Source of the DNA: Clostridium drakei
GTDB lineage: Bacteria > Bacillota > Clostridia > Clostridiales > Clostridiaceae
Reading direction: 5' to 3'
Assembly (NCBI RefSeq): GCF_000633595.2
Contig: NZ_JIBU02000050.1
Coordinates: 1-64,000 of the forward strand
Length of the DNA stretch: 64,000 nt
Part shown: positions 18,572 to 28,714 of the stretch, in pieces
Layout: each line of letters begins with the position of its first letter
Numbering within the stretch: position 1 is the stretch's first letter
Notes under the pieces: model-generated
What the model saw: only the letters and a program-made list of their open reading frames with translations
Told to the model about the DNA's origin: nothing
The model's database searches: none
Program-made: the position numbers and the translations under genes

Positions 18572-18740
18572 AAAAATCATTGAGTTTATTATTGCTGGAA
18601 TCATAATTATTTTGGCTGTATATATATTATACAAAAATATAAAAAATCGAAATGATAAATGTAGTGGTTGTGGAAGCTGCTCTAAAATGTGCCCTTATTA
18701 TGAGAATAAAAAAACTATTAATGAAAATAAGAAAAAATAG
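18561..18740 (+). CDS. FeoB-associated Cys-rich membrane peptide (59 aa)
   Basis: This short ORF overlaps the last 11 bases of feoB in another frame, which implies translational coupling. It has one N-terminal membrane helix (roughly residues 5-27, many Ile), then a basic stretch and a compact cysteine cluster CSGCGSCSKMCP, and a Lys/Asn-rich tail. This is the layout of the small FeoB_associated family found next to clostridial feoB genes. It may bind Fe2+ or a cluster near the FeoB pore; that role is inferred. It is too short for a standard ORF cutoff. Confidence 0.82.
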   Translation: MDYRKIIEFIIAGIIIILAVYILYKNIKNRNDKCSGCGSCSKMCPYYENKKTINENKKK

Positions 18741-18852
18741 GTTAAAAAATATTGATTTAATATAATTGCTTTTCCAAAGTGTCAATTTTCACTGAGGTGA
18801 AGTTTACACAATTTGAAGACAATAATTTTTGATATTTTTGGGGGAGATGTAC

Positions 18853-19899
18853 ATGGGAAAAAGATGTGTATTGGTTTCCGAATGTAAGGTAGGGGATATA
18901 ATTGCCCAAAAGATAGTAAGTAAATATGGTGCAACTATTGCTGTAGAAAATACTGTAATAAACAATTATATAATAAAAAAGCTTGCTACATTTGAAATAA
19001 AATACATTTGGATTTATGCTACAGATAGTGGAGAGTTACCCAAATTCACCAAAACTAGCTTTTCTGATGTAAAAAAGAATTATAAAACTAACATTATGGA
19101 AATAAATGAGGTAGTAAATGATCTATGTAAGGGAAAAAAGGTAGAAGTAAATAAAATAGATAAAATATCTAATTCAATTTATAAAAACATAAATGATGAA
19201 TATTATATTGTTAAATGTCTTAACGAATTGAGAAATTCTGAAGAATATGTATATACTCATAGTGTAAATGTATCTTTTTATGGAATGCTTTTAGGCAAGT
19301 GGTTGTGTTTAACTAAAAAGGATATAAACCAAATAGTCGTAGCAGGACTTCTTCATGATATAGGAAATGTTAAGGTACCTATTGAGATTTTAAATAAAAA
19401 AGGGAAAATAGATGTGGAAGAGTTTGATGAAATTAAGAAACATCCTGTTTATGGATATAACATGGTGAAAGATACCAGTATTGTATCAGATATAGTTAAA
19501 GAAGTTATACTAATGCATCATGAAAGAATGAATAGTACAGGGTATCCTCTTGGTAAAAACGGTGATGAATTAAGTATATATTGTAAAATAATTGCTGTTG
19601 TAGATGCTTATGATGCAATTACATCTGACAGAACCTATAGAAATAGAAGAACTCCTTTTGAAGCTTTTGAAATGCTTAAAAACAATAGCATTGAATACTT
19701 TGATATACACATAATGAATACCTTTTTAGAAAATATAGCAGCTTGCTATGTGGGATCAAAGGTTTTACTAACTAACGATGAGAAAGGGGAAATTTTATAT
19801 GTACCTCCTCATTGTATTACAAATCCTGTTGTGAGTATTGGGGAAAGATATATTGACCTCTCCAAAGAATCAGATATTAAAGTTAAAGCAATGCTGTAA
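18853..19899 (+). CDS. HD-GYP domain protein (cyclic-di-GMP phosphodiesterase-like)
   Basis: This protein of about 348 aa has an N-terminal domain of roughly 130 residues without clear homology and a C-terminal HD-GYP domain. The HD pair is in GLLHDIGNVKVP, the GYP signature in HHERMNSTGYPLG, and downstream VVDAYDAITSDRTYR is typical of the family. HD-GYP proteins hydrolyse cyclic-di-GMP to pGpG or GMP using two or three metal ions. The metal ligands appear intact, so activity is plausible. The start was moved to the ATG at 18853 because GGGGGAGA lies just upstream; the open frame begins with an unlikely TTG. No receiver domain or membrane segment is present. Confidence 0.85.
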   Translation: MGKRCVLVSECKVGDIIAQKIVSKYGATIAVENTVINNYIIKKLATFEIKYIWIYATDSGELPKFTKTSFSDVKKNYKTNIMEINEVVNDLCKGKKVEVNKIDKISNSIYKNINDEYYIVKCLNELRNSEEYVYTHSVNVSFYGMLLGKWLCLTKKDINQIVVAGLLHDIGNVKVPIEILNKKGKIDVEEFDEIKKHPVYGYNMVKDTSIVSDIVKEVILMHHERMNSTGYPLGKNGDELSIYCKIIAVVDAYDAITSDRTYRNRRTPFEAFEMLKNNSIEYFDIHIMNTFLENIAACYVGSKVLLTNDEKGEILYVPPHCITNPVVSIGERYIDLSKESDIKVKAML

Positions 19900-20022
19900 T
19901 TTATAAATGTGCGTTTCCATATAATTATACAAAAGACTTATTTTTACAAAAGTCTATTATTAGTATATATCAATTGCAAGATTTTGTAAAGAGCAAAAGA
20001 TAGAATATTATGTTTAGAAAAT

Positions 20023-20058
20023 AACCTATAAAAGTAAAAAGCTTTTATAGGTTATTTT
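20023..20058. terminator. Bidirectional terminator between HD-GYP gene and small ORF
   Basis: AACCTATAAAAG (20023-20034) pairs perfectly with CTTTTATAGGTT (20042-20053), followed by ATTTTT. It can serve both the plus-strand HD-GYP gene and the convergent small ORF at 20070-20195. Confidence 0.85.
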
Positions 20059-20069
20059 TATAAAAAAAA

Positions 20070-20195
20070 CTATGATTCGGAGTGTTTTTTACAGTATTCA
20101 TTAAATATAATTACAAATGATATTACATATATAAGTAATAATATTATTGAAGTACAAAAACCATAAAATATTATATCTATTATTTCTAATTCCAT
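20070..20195 (-). CDS. Predicted 41-aa single-span membrane peptide
   Basis: On the minus strand, ATG 20195 is preceded by TGAGGTG at ideal spacing and opens a 41-codon frame ending at TAG 20070. The peptide begins MELEIIDIIFYGF and contains one long hydrophobic stretch (residues ~5-31, Ile/Leu/Phe-rich), then a short polar tail NEYCKKHSES. The RBS, a clean membrane helix and a following terminator support a real gene. I do not recognise the family. It could be a small regulatory membrane protein; no toxin-antitoxin RNA was identified opposite it. Confidence 0.55.
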   Translation of the reverse strand: MELEIIDIIFYGFCTSIILLLIYVISFVIIFNEYCKKHSES

Positions 20196-20492
20196 AAAAT
20201 CACCTCATAACAATAATTAGTGCATTTACATTCATATTAAATTTTAATTATATTATCTTATAAATTATTTTAGACAAGTTATTCAAAGGTTATACAAATA
20301 GTTATATTTTATACTAAAAGTTATAGAGTATGTGGCAGTAATAGTTTAGGTTCAATCTAAGCTTGTTCAAATTTTTACTAATAGAGTTTGACATGCTTTA
20401 TTTATAAATGATATACTTTTATTGTTAGGATAAACAAAAAATACATTTAATGTAAAAATATAAAGTTTACAATTTGAATAAAACATAATACA

Positions 20493-20521
20493 ATCTGATG
20501 GAATGAGTTTAAACATCAGAT
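20493..20521. promoter_or_regulatory. Perfect inverted repeat in front of the GntR gene
   Basis: ATCTGATG (20493-20500) and CATCAGAT (20514-20521) are perfect 8-bp arms with a 13-bp spacer, ending just before the GGAGGAG of the regulator. It could be a hairpin in the 5' UTR or an operator. Its sequence is unlike the TGGTATACCA sites, so it is not an obvious autoregulation site. Confidence 0.4.
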
Positions 20522-20542
20522 GGCTAAAAATGGAGGAGAAAA

Positions 20543-21223
20543 ATGGCATATCAATTTACACCTATAAAATTTGATAATATGGGTTATATTAGAGATTCAG
20601 TATTTTCCATTTTACGTGGTGCTATTCTTGATGGAAAATTAGAACCTGGTCAAAGATTGGTAGAACGTAATATTGCAGAACAACTTAGAATAAGTAGGAC
20701 TCCGGTTAGAGAAGCAATTCGTAAACTTGAGTTGGAAAAGCTGGTTACTCATATTCCTAGAAAAGGGGTAGTTGTTTCTGGATTTACTAAAGAGGATGTT
20801 GCGGAAATACAATTAATGAGAGAAGCATTGGAATCCCTTAGTTGTAGTATTGCAGCTTCAAAAATCAAAAGTAGGGATCTAGAAAAATTAGAATCTGTTA
20901 ATAACAAAATGTTAGAAGAATATGAAAAAGGAAATATCGAAAAATCAATATCAGGTAATAAACAATTTCATGAAATTATTTATAAGGCTGCAGAAAGTCC
21001 TCATTTATATTATTTTGTTAATACACTTCGTGCTTATATCAGTAAATTTACAAAATTGACATATACTAAAAGTGGTCGTATGAAAGAAGTATATAATGAA
21101 CATAAAGAAATTATTGAAGCTCTACGCAAACATGATAGCAATACAGCATATGATATAGCTAAAGCACATGTACAAAAAACCGGTAGGGTATTTTTAGAAA
21201 TGTCTTATTCAGATAATACCTAA
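20543..21223 (+). CDS. GntR-family regulator, FadR/FCD subfamily
   Basis: This 226-aa protein has an N-terminal winged helix (residues ~10-75; LVERNIAEQLRISRTPVREAIRKLE is the textbook GntR recognition region) and an all-helical FCD ligand-binding domain from ~85. FCD regulators usually sense small carboxylic acids. It lies 570 bases upstream of the oxalate operon on the same strand, and two palindromes of the form TGGTATAC-N-GTATACCA sit between it and the operon. Those sites fit the FadR-subfamily consensus TNGTNNNACNA. Oxalate or a breakdown product is therefore the likely effector, by inference. GGAGGAG precedes the ATG. Confidence 0.88.
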   Translation: MAYQFTPIKFDNMGYIRDSVFSILRGAILDGKLEPGQRLVERNIAEQLRISRTPVREAIRKLELEKLVTHIPRKGVVVSGFTKEDVAEIQLMREALESLSCSIAASKIKSRDLEKLESVNNKMLEEYEKGNIEKSISGNKQFHEIIYKAAESPHLYYFVNTLRAYISKFTKLTYTKSGRMKEVYNEHKEIIEALRKHDSNTAYDIAKAHVQKTGRVFLEMSYSDNT

Positions 21224-21585
21224 TGAAAATTTAAAATGAATTGTTTGAATTGTTTGAATTTTATAAAGTTAAGTAATTCTAAATTATTCATTATACTAAT
21301 AGTAGATAGTTGAAAATATTAAGTTTATAACATAATTCTAAATTTTGAAAATGCAAAAAAATATAATAAGATTAAAAAATATCAAAAACATTTCATGCTA
21401 ATTATGGAAAAGTATTGCAATTAAAAAAGTATGTGATATAATATAAGTAAAGATGTGCAAAACAGAAAATTCAGAAAAATCACTTCAAATTATTTGCTTA
21501 AAAAGTATATTCAATATAAATAAGATTGATTATCACACAATATAAAACACGATCTTAAGATGAAAATTATTTTTTTCATTAAGAT

Positions 21586-21600
21586 GGTATACCGTATACC
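21586..21600. promoter_or_regulatory. GntR-type operator, distal copy
   Basis: GGTATACCGTATACC is a perfect palindrome around a central C. It is one of two copies upstream of the Cdc48-like gene; the centres are 121 bp apart. A preceding ATCTTAA...TTAAGAT inverted repeat (21552-21584) adds more dyad symmetry. Confidence 0.7.
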
Positions 21601-21705
21601 TAATAGATAATTATATTCCTATAATTTTTAAAATATTACAGCTAATAAAAACATGTCAGATTACCCTGTAAATAAGTATTTAGATGAAGAATACTTTGGA
21701 TAAAA

Positions 21706-21722
21706 TGGTATACCGTATACCA
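21706..21722. promoter_or_regulatory. GntR-type operator, proximal copy
   Basis: TGGTATACCGTATACCA is a 17-bp perfect palindrome around a central C, 70 bases upstream of the Cdc48-like start. Its inner 15 bases are identical to the distal copy. The half-site TGGTATACC also recurs in the palindrome at 28741-28754. Confidence 0.72.
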
Positions 21723-21791
21723 AAATTAAGTTAATAAACATAATATTTTTCTAGTTTAATACCTAGTAAAAATAGCAAAGAGGTGTTTAGA

Positions 21792-23906
21792 ATGGTTGGA
21801 ATCAATACTATTAAATTGAAAGTCAAAGAAGGATTAGTAGAAGATTCCCGTAAAGGCATAGTTCGAATAAATAGAGAAGATATGGAGCAGTTAGATATAG
21901 ATACAGGAGATGTTGTTAGTGTTAAAGGTAAAAAAGATACTGTAGCTAAGGTTTATCCATCATTTAATGATATTTATGGAGTACCACTTATACAGATGGA
22001 TGGAATTATTAGAAGGAATGCTGGTGCAGGGTTAAATGAGGTAGTAACAGTTAGCAAAATTGAAGTAAAAACAGCAAGAGAAGTTGTGCTTTCTCCAATA
22101 GATATGTTCTTTAAGTGCAAGAAAGATGATGTAGTAGAGATAAAAAATTTAATAAAAGGTATTCCAATATTAATTGATGATGAAGTATCTTTAATGGTTT
22201 ATGGACATAATGAAATTGGATTTCATATAACAGGAACAGCACCATCGGGTCCGGTTCAAGTAACTGAAAAAACTGAACTTGTTTTTGTAGAATGTGAACT
22301 TGGAGGTTCAAAAACTAGGGTTACTTATGAAGATATAGGAGGATTAAGTGCTCAAGTCAAAAAGATAAGAGAAATTGTAGAATTGCCCTTAAAATATCCA
22401 GAAATATTTAGAAGATTAGGTTTTGAAGCACCAAAAGGTATTCTACTCTATGGACCTCCAGGTACAGGGAAAACTTTAATTGCTAAAGCAATAGCATCTG
22501 AAACGGAAGCACACTTTATTCATGTTAATGGACCAGAAATAATGAATAAATATTATGGCGAAAGTGAAGCTAGAATTCGACAAATTTTTAAAGAAGCTAG
22601 AAATAAATCTCCAAGTATAATTTTTCTTGACGAGCTTGATTCTATTGCACCAAGACGAGAAAATGTTCATGGTGATGTGGAAAAGAGAGTAGTTGCACAA
22701 CTGCTTGCTCTTATGGATGGTCTGGAAAGTAGAGGACAAGTTGTTGTAATAGGTGCTACTAACATACCAGATTCATTAGATACTGCATTAAGACGTGCTG
22801 GTAGATTTGATAAAGAAATTGCTATAATGCCTCCTGATAAAGATGGAAGGTTTAATATATTGCAAATCCATACAAAAGGTATGCCCCTTGATGATGATGT
22901 AGAATTAGAAGAATTAGCTAAGATAACTCATGGTTTTGTTGGATCAGATCTTTCGGCCTTATGTAAAGAAGCTGGTATGGTAGCTTTACGCAGTTCTATG
23001 GATAAAATTGGGCTAGATGGTAAAATACCTCTATTCAAAATTTCTATGAATGATTTTATGAAAGCTTTAATGGAAATTGAACCATCAGCTACTCGTGAGT
23101 ATGCTACAGAAATTCCAGATGTAAAATGGGAAGATATAGGAGGTCTAAATGAAATTAAAAATACTTTAAAGACTCTATTGGAGATTCCATTTACAGATTC
23201 CAAGTTATGCAAGGAATATAACTTTACTTCCCCAAAAGGTATTTTACTTACTGGACCATCAGGTACAGGTAAAACTTTAATTGCAAAGGCTGCTGGAAAT
23301 TCTACAAAATCAAATTTTATAACTATAAGTGGACTTACGTTAGCCTCTAACTGGAAGGGACAATCAGAAAAGATTTTACATGATATATTTATTAAAGCAA
23401 AGCAAAGTGCTCCATGTATTTTATTCTTTGATGAAATCGATGCCATTATTCGTTCTAGATCAGAGGTGTCAAATAATTTAACAGAAAGACTTATAAGCCA
23501 GCTCATATTAGAATTTGATGATTTAGAAAAATCTAATAAAGTTACTGTGCTTGCTGCTACTAACAGAATGGATTTAATTGATTCGGTTTTAATAAGAGAG
23601 GGGCGTTTTGAATATATACTAGAGTTTAATTTGCCAGATGTTAATGAAAGAGAATGTATTTTAAAAATTCATTCTGAAAGATTACCTACATTAAAGGATA
23701 TAGACTTTAGAAGATTAGCTGAAGCTACAGAAGGAATGACAGGAGCGGAATTAGCTAATTTGTGTCATAAATCCTCATTTATAGCACTTACAGAAGCAAT
23801 GAAAACAGGTTCAAAGGTGAAAATTGATGAAAATATTTTTGAGCGTGCCATTGAAAATGTGAATGCTGAAAAACAACTTAAGGAGGTGGTTGCCCGCAAT
23901 TCTTAA
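21792..23906 (+). CDS. Cdc48/VAT-like AAA+ ATPase with two ATPase rings
   Basis: This 704-aa protein has a Cdc48 N-domain (double-psi barrel plus second subdomain, residues ~1-175). The D1 AAA module has Walker A GPPGTGKT at 221-228, Walker B IIFLDE at 276-281, pore loop KYYGES near 253 and RRAGRFD arginine region near 334. The D2 module has Walker A GPSGTGKT at 488-495 and Walker B ILFFDE at 543-548. D2 departs from the family: the pore loop reads NWKGQSE where p97 has W-F-G-E, and the arginine segment reads IREGRFEY. Cdc48 proteins unfold or remodel protein complexes; they are common in archaea and eukaryotes and sporadic in bacteria. The start is ATG 21792 (RBS AAAGAGGTG), and the oxidoreductase operon begins about 55 bases after its stop. 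Function here is unknown. Confidence 0.88.
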   Translation: MVGINTIKLKVKEGLVEDSRKGIVRINREDMEQLDIDTGDVVSVKGKKDTVAKVYPSFNDIYGVPLIQMDGIIRRNAGAGLNEVVTVSKIEVKTAREVVLSPIDMFFKCKKDDVVEIKNLIKGIPILIDDEVSLMVYGHNEIGFHITGTAPSGPVQVTEKTELVFVECELGGSKTRVTYEDIGGLSAQVKKIREIVELPLKYPEIFRRLGFEAPKGILLYGPPGTGKTLIAKAIASETEAHFIHVNGPEIMNKYYGESEARIRQIFKEARNKSPSIIFLDELDSIAPRRENVHGDVEKRVVAQLLALMDGLESRGQVVVIGATNIPDSLDTALRRAGRFDKEIAIMPPDKDGRFNILQIHTKGMPLDDDVELEELAKITHGFVGSDLSALCKEAGMVALRSSMDKIGLDGKIPLFKISMNDFMKALMEIEPSATREYATEIPDVKWEDIGGLNEIKNTLKTLLEIPFTDSKLCKEYNFTSPKGILLTGPSGTGKTLIAKAAGNSTKSNFITISGLTLASNWKGQSEKILHDIFIKAKQSAPCILFFDEIDAIIRSRSEVSNNLTERLISQLILEFDDLEKSNKVTVLAATNRMDLIDSVLIREGRFEYILEFNLPDVNERECILKIHSERLPTLKDIDFRRLAEATEGMTGAELANLCHKSSFIALTEAMKTGSKVKIDENIFERAIENVNAEKQLKEVVARNS

Positions 23907-23963
23907 GTTAACTATAAAACAAAAATATTTATTATTAAAGGAAGGAAGGTGTAGAACAAAGTG

Positions 23964-24614
23964 ATGAATAAAAATTTGTTCGCTGAACCAGATTTAAAGC
24001 AAATCACAGTTTGGGGAAGAGGAGTGTATGAAAACAAAGAAGCTCGTGACGTAGTTGTTTCTTTAACTGAAGCTGCAGCCTTAGAAGGAAAACGCGTTCA
24101 AGCTTGGGAGAATTACGTTGATCTTCCAGATCGTATTTATGTTCCAGTAAGGGCATATGGAAAGATTAGCCCTAATGAAATTGAGTCAAAATATGTTTAT
24201 GAAAATGAGGAACCAGATATAGTTGTTCTTACAGAGGAAACTCTCGTTAAAGGTGTAGACATATTAGATGGAATTAGACCTGGAGCTATCTTGGTAATTA
24301 ATACTAAGAGGGCACCTGAGTATTTATTCAAATTCATAAAGAAAAATACTGAAAATCTTTCAAAAATAGTTACAATAGACGCAAATAAATTATCGAAGTC
24401 TATTATTACTCTTTCAGGAGCAGAAGGTGCTACTGATGCATCCGGTATAGGTAAAGGAATGGGTGCTGCATTAGCTGCTGCTGTTGTTAAAGGTACAGGA
24501 ATTGTTAAATTTGAAAACTTGTTAGAAATTGTTGTTAATAAGAGTGCTGCAAAGAAAGCTTATAATCAAGCTGTCGTTGTAGATGTAAAGAGCTTACCTA
24601 AAGCTTCTGCCTAA
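23964..24614 (+). CDS. 2-oxoacid:ferredoxin oxidoreductase gamma subunit, oxalate type
   Basis: This protein of about 216 aa matches the PorG/gamma domain of pyruvate-type ferredoxin oxidoreductases: ITVWGRGVYENKEARDVVVSLTEAAALEGKRVQAWENYVDLPDR at the start, then an Asn/Lys-rich middle and a GKGMGAALAAAVVKGTG segment. The gamma domain contacts the coenzyme/TPP cavity and the alpha-beta core. It is first of four tightly spaced subunit genes in the order gamma, delta, alpha, beta. In Moorella oxalate oxidoreductase the gamma and delta parts are, as I recall, fused; here they are separate genes. Two adjacent starts (GTG 23961, ATG 23964) follow AGGAAGG. The oxalate assignment rests on the alpha subunit and the transporter. 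Confidence 0.85.
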   Translation: MNKNLFAEPDLKQITVWGRGVYENKEARDVVVSLTEAAALEGKRVQAWENYVDLPDRIYVPVRAYGKISPNEIESKYVYENEEPDIVVLTEETLVKGVDILDGIRPGAILVINTKRAPEYLFKFIKKNTENLSKIVTIDANKLSKSIITLSGAEGATDASGIGKGMGAALAAAVVKGTGIVKFENLLEIVVNKSAAKKAYNQAVVVDVKSLPKASA

Positions 24615-24637
24615 AATATTAAGGGGGTGTCGTAAAA

Positions 24638-24931
24638 ATGGCTGTACCATATGAAAAGATTCCTTTTGCAGGGACTGTCCCTTCACCACAAAAAGAAAAT
24701 GAAGGAATGATTACTGGCAATTGGCGTACAAGAAGACCCGTACTAGATGCTGATAAATGTGTAGAATGTCAAACTTGTTGGATTAGCTGCCCTGATTCGA
24801 GTGTTAACCTTATGACAAAGGATCATCCTATTAACTTTAATTTAAAGTATTGTAAGGGTTGTGGTATTTGTGCCGAGGTTTGCCCAGTTGGAGCAATAAG
24901 CTTAGTTCCTGAGTTAGATTTTGAAGATTAA
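24638..24931 (+). CDS. 2-oxoacid:ferredoxin oxidoreductase delta subunit (2[4Fe-4S])
   Basis: This 97-aa ferredoxin-like subunit carries two complete cluster-binding motifs, CVECQTCWISCPDSS and CKGCGICAEVCPVGAI, each with four Cys. These pass electrons from the TPP site cluster in the beta subunit towards external ferredoxin. An N-terminal arm of about 40 residues precedes the clusters, as in PorD proteins. AAGGGGGTG precedes the ATG, and the gene lies 24 bases after gamma and 33 before alpha. Confidence 0.9.
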   Translation: MAVPYEKIPFAGTVPSPQKENEGMITGNWRTRRPVLDADKCVECQTCWISCPDSSVNLMTKDHPINFNLKYCKGCGICAEVCPVGAISLVPELDFED

Positions 24932-24963
24932 GTTTAATATTAACAGGAGGTGAATTAAAAAAA

Positions 24964-26154
24964 ATGAAAAGTAATATAAAGAGAATGTCTGGTTGTGTTG
25001 CAACAGCTAATGCAATCAAATTAGCTAATGTTGATGTTATTTGTTCATATCCAATACGTCCATACACTGGGATTATGTCAGAATTATCAAGAATGGTAGC
25101 AGATGGAGAGTTAGATGCTGAATTTGTTCTTGGCGAAGGTGAGCATGGACAATTAAGTGTGGTTTACGGTGCTGCAGCTGCAGGAGCTCGTGCTTTTACA
25201 GGTAGTTCAGGAGTAGGTGTTACTTACGCAATGGAAGTTTATTCACCAATATCAGGAGAAAGACTGCCATTACAGATGGCTATTGCTGATCGTACATTAG
25301 ACCCTCCAGGAGATTTCGGTTCTGAACAGACAGATGCTTTATGCTGCCGTGATCAAGGCTGGATACAAGGATGGGCATCCACTCCACAGGAAGCTTTAGA
25401 TATGAGTCTTATGTACTATCGTATAGGTGAAGATCCTAGAGTTCTTTTACCTCAATATGCTTGCCAAGATGGATACTTTGTATCTCACATACTTGGTGAA
25501 GTTGAAGTTCCATCACAGGAACAAGTTGATTCGTTCTTACCACCATATAAGAACCATCATGTTTTAGATACAAGAAATCCTCAGATAATTGGCGCACAGA
25601 TGGAACCTGAAATGGGTCCTGGTACTCAATATCAACGTCATTTAGCTGTAGAAGGTACCTATAAAGTAATTGAAGAAGTTCATGATGAATTTGGACGTAT
25701 ATTTGGACGTAAATATAATCCATGGTTAGAAGAATATATGACTGACGATGCTGAATGTGTTATCTTTATGCAGGGTGGACATGCTGAAACAGCTAAAAAT
25801 GTTGCTAAACATTTACGTAACCTTGGAGAAAAAGTTGGTGTAGTTAGACTACGCACATTCCGTCCATTCCCAACACAGCAAGTAAGAGACGTTTTGAGAA
25901 AATTTAAGGTTGTAGGAGTAGTTGATAACTCAGTAAACTTTGGAATTTCCTGTGGATCAGGTGTTCTATTAACTGAAGCTAGAGCAGCTCTGTACAATAA
26001 TGATGAAAAAGTTAAAACAGTTGGATTTGTTGCCGGCTTAGGTGGATCAATGATTACTCATGATGAGTTCTATAAGATGTTTAACATATTAAAAGAAGTT
26101 AACAAGACAGGTAAAGTTGATAAACAAAGCTATTGGGCACCATTTGAACTATAA
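24964..26154 (+). CDS. Oxalate oxidoreductase alpha subunit
   Basis: This 396-aa protein aligns with PorA: a pyrimidine-binding domain I, a C-terminal domain II, and a QGGHAETAKNVAKHLR segment. The substrate pocket is of oxalate type. Where pyruvate enzymes have the catalytic Thr of YPITP, this reads YPIRPYTG with Arg32. DRTLDPPGDFGSEQTD supplies Arg110, Asp113 and Asp117. These match, with an offset of one, Arg31, Arg109, Asp112 and Asp116 that I recall for Moorella thermoacetica oxalate oxidoreductase. The reaction is oxalate to two CO2 with two electrons to ferredoxin, without CoA. The AGGAGGTG RBS is strong. Numbers for Moorella are from memory. Confidence 0.87.
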   Translation: MKSNIKRMSGCVATANAIKLANVDVICSYPIRPYTGIMSELSRMVADGELDAEFVLGEGEHGQLSVVYGAAAAGARAFTGSSGVGVTYAMEVYSPISGERLPLQMAIADRTLDPPGDFGSEQTDALCCRDQGWIQGWASTPQEALDMSLMYYRIGEDPRVLLPQYACQDGYFVSHILGEVEVPSQEQVDSFLPPYKNHHVLDTRNPQIIGAQMEPEMGPGTQYQRHLAVEGTYKVIEEVHDEFGRIFGRKYNPWLEEYMTDDAECVIFMQGGHAETAKNVAKHLRNLGEKVGVVRLRTFRPFPTQQVRDVLRKFKVVGVVDNSVNFGISCGSGVLLTEARAALYNNDEKVKTVGFVAGLGGSMITHDEFYKMFNILKEVNKTGKVDKQSYWAPFEL

Positions 26155-26160
26155 GTATGA

Positions 26161-27120
<960 letters not shown>

Positions 27121-27183
27121 ATAATTTTAAATTAAACTTGTATTTAATTTAATAAAATAATTAGCAGAGTTTGCCTGCTGTGT

Positions 27184-27218
27184 TAACCCCGGGCCAATTT
27201 ACAATTGATCCGGGGTTA
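27184..27218. terminator. GC-rich hairpin between oxidoreductase and transporter genes
   Basis: TAACCCCGG (27184-27192) pairs with CCGGGGTTA (27210-27218), with an inner CAATT/AATTG helix. No T-run follows, so it is better read as a partial terminator, mRNA-stabilising element or processing site than as a full stop. Confidence 0.55.
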
Positions 27219-27312
27219 TAATCAAGTAAAATATCTAGTGCTAAAAACTTATTTTTGGCATTAAGTATTAAATAAATTTAAAAATTAAATATTGATTGGG
27301 GAGGAATAACGT

Positions 27313-28614
27313 ATGGCTAATGTTGATGACATTAAAGCTAAGGCTCTTGAGACGTATGGACCAATTCTTGGTAATCGCTGGTTTCAACTAGTTGTTGCTT
27401 TTGTATCTATGGTGATGATTGCAAACCTCCAATATGCATGGACTTTGTTCACCATTCCATTAACTAAAACTATAGGAGTGTCTTTAGCAGTTATACAATG
27501 TGCTTTTACAATATTTATTGTAATGCAAACTTTTTCTCAGCCAATTGCTGGTTATTTGCTTGATAGACTTGGCCCAAGATTTGTGTTCCTTTTATCAGGT
27601 ATATTAGTTGGATTTGGATGGAGCATGATGGGACAAATACATTCTGTTGCTGGACTTTATTTTTTCTATGCTGTAGCAGGAGCTGGAGCAGGAGGGGTCT
27701 ATGGTGGAAGTGTTAGTACAGCAGTTCGTTGGTTTCCTGATAAACGTGGTCTTTGTTCTGGATTAGTAGTTGCAGGATATGGAATGGGTTCAATGGCTTT
27801 TGTTCCAGTACTTGCAAAAATGTTAGCGAATGGTAATGTTTCTGTTCCGTTTATGCGTACAGGAATACTTCAAGGTATTGTGCTTATAATTGCAGCATTA
27901 GTTTTACGTTATCCTGTTGGAACAAAATCACCTAGTAAAAAAGACAAGAAAGAAGCTATTGCTAATTTAGATCCTTCACAAATTGGATTTAAACCTTCAG
28001 AAATGTTAAGAACTCCTCATTTTTGGCTTACATGGACAATGTTCTTTGGTATTAATGTTGGTGGGCTTATAGTAACAGCAAATACAACATCATTTGGAAA
28101 GAAAATGGGAATCGCTGCTGCATATATTACATTAGCTGTAACAATGAACTCTTTTGCTAATGGTGTTAGTAGATTTTTCTGGGGATGGATATCAGATAGG
28201 ATAGGACGTTATAAAACTATGGTTATTGGATTTGGCTTAAATGCAATATTTCTATTTTTATTGCCGATATTAGGAAGTAAGAGCAATGTTTTATATGTAG
28301 TTTGTTTAGCATTTGTTATGTTTACATTTGGCGAGGCATTTTCATTATTCCCATCGGTGAATGCAGATATGTTTGGAACAACTTATTCTACTTCTAATTA
28401 TGGTTTTTTAAATAGTGCTAAAGGAACAGCATCTCTTTTAGGTGGTGGATTAGGAGTTTTACTGGCCAATTCTTTTGGATGGAATATTGTATTTTCTTTC
28501 GCAGCAGCACTTTCATTATATGCATCCATAATGTCACTTATCTTGCCACGTATACCAAAACCTGTAAAAAAGCAGAATACTATAGATAATTTCAAACCTA
28601 CTATTCCTCAATAG
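27313..28614 (+). CDS. oxlT: Oxalate/formate antiporter-like MFS transporter
   Basis: This 433-aa major facilitator protein has 12 predicted helices. Two charged residues that bind oxalate in Oxalobacter OxlT are matched by position: Arg287 in NGVSRFFWGWISDRIG (OxlT Arg272) and Lys370 in NSAKG (OxlT Lys355). Both are shifted by 15, so their spacing of 83 is identical. OxlT exchanges oxalate for formate. In this context it would feed oxalate to the oxidoreductase encoded immediately upstream; whether the counter-ion is formate, carbonate or something else is open. RBS GGGGAGGAA is strong. It is 190 bases after the beta subunit gene. Confidence 0.87.
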   Translation: MANVDDIKAKALETYGPILGNRWFQLVVAFVSMVMIANLQYAWTLFTIPLTKTIGVSLAVIQCAFTIFIVMQTFSQPIAGYLLDRLGPRFVFLLSGILVGFGWSMMGQIHSVAGLYFFYAVAGAGAGGVYGGSVSTAVRWFPDKRGLCSGLVVAGYGMGSMAFVPVLAKMLANGNVSVPFMRTGILQGIVLIIAALVLRYPVGTKSPSKKDKKEAIANLDPSQIGFKPSEMLRTPHFWLTWTMFFGINVGGLIVTANTTSFGKKMGIAAAYITLAVTMNSFANGVSRFFWGWISDRIGRYKTMVIGFGLNAIFLFLLPILGSKSNVLYVVCLAFVMFTFGEAFSLFPSVNADMFGTTYSTSNYGFLNSAKGTASLLGGGLGVLLANSFGWNIVFSFAAALSLYASIMSLILPRIPKPVKKQNTIDNFKPTIPQ

Positions 28615-28666
28615 TATTTGGTTTGCACTTAAATATAGTATCTCGATAAGTTGATTACTTTCTATT

Positions 28667-28693
28667 GGGAATATATTTACGAGATATATTCCC
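28667..28693. terminator. Hairpin after the OxlT-like gene
   Basis: GGGAATATAT (28667-28676) pairs perfectly with ATATATTCCC (28684-28693) around a 7-nt loop. There is no T-run, so its effect on transcription is uncertain. Confidence 0.45.
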
Positions 28694-28714
28694 ATCCATT
28701 TCTTGTAGTATAAC

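Noticed and set aside
20070-20195. Type I toxin-antitoxin pair for the small membrane peptide
   Set aside because: No promoter for an antisense RNA overlapping the ORF or its RBS could be recognised.
22111-23506. Minus-strand ORFs (66-192 aa) opposite the Cdc48-like gene
   Set aside because: They overlap conserved AAA motifs on the other strand and have no RBS or recognisable domain.
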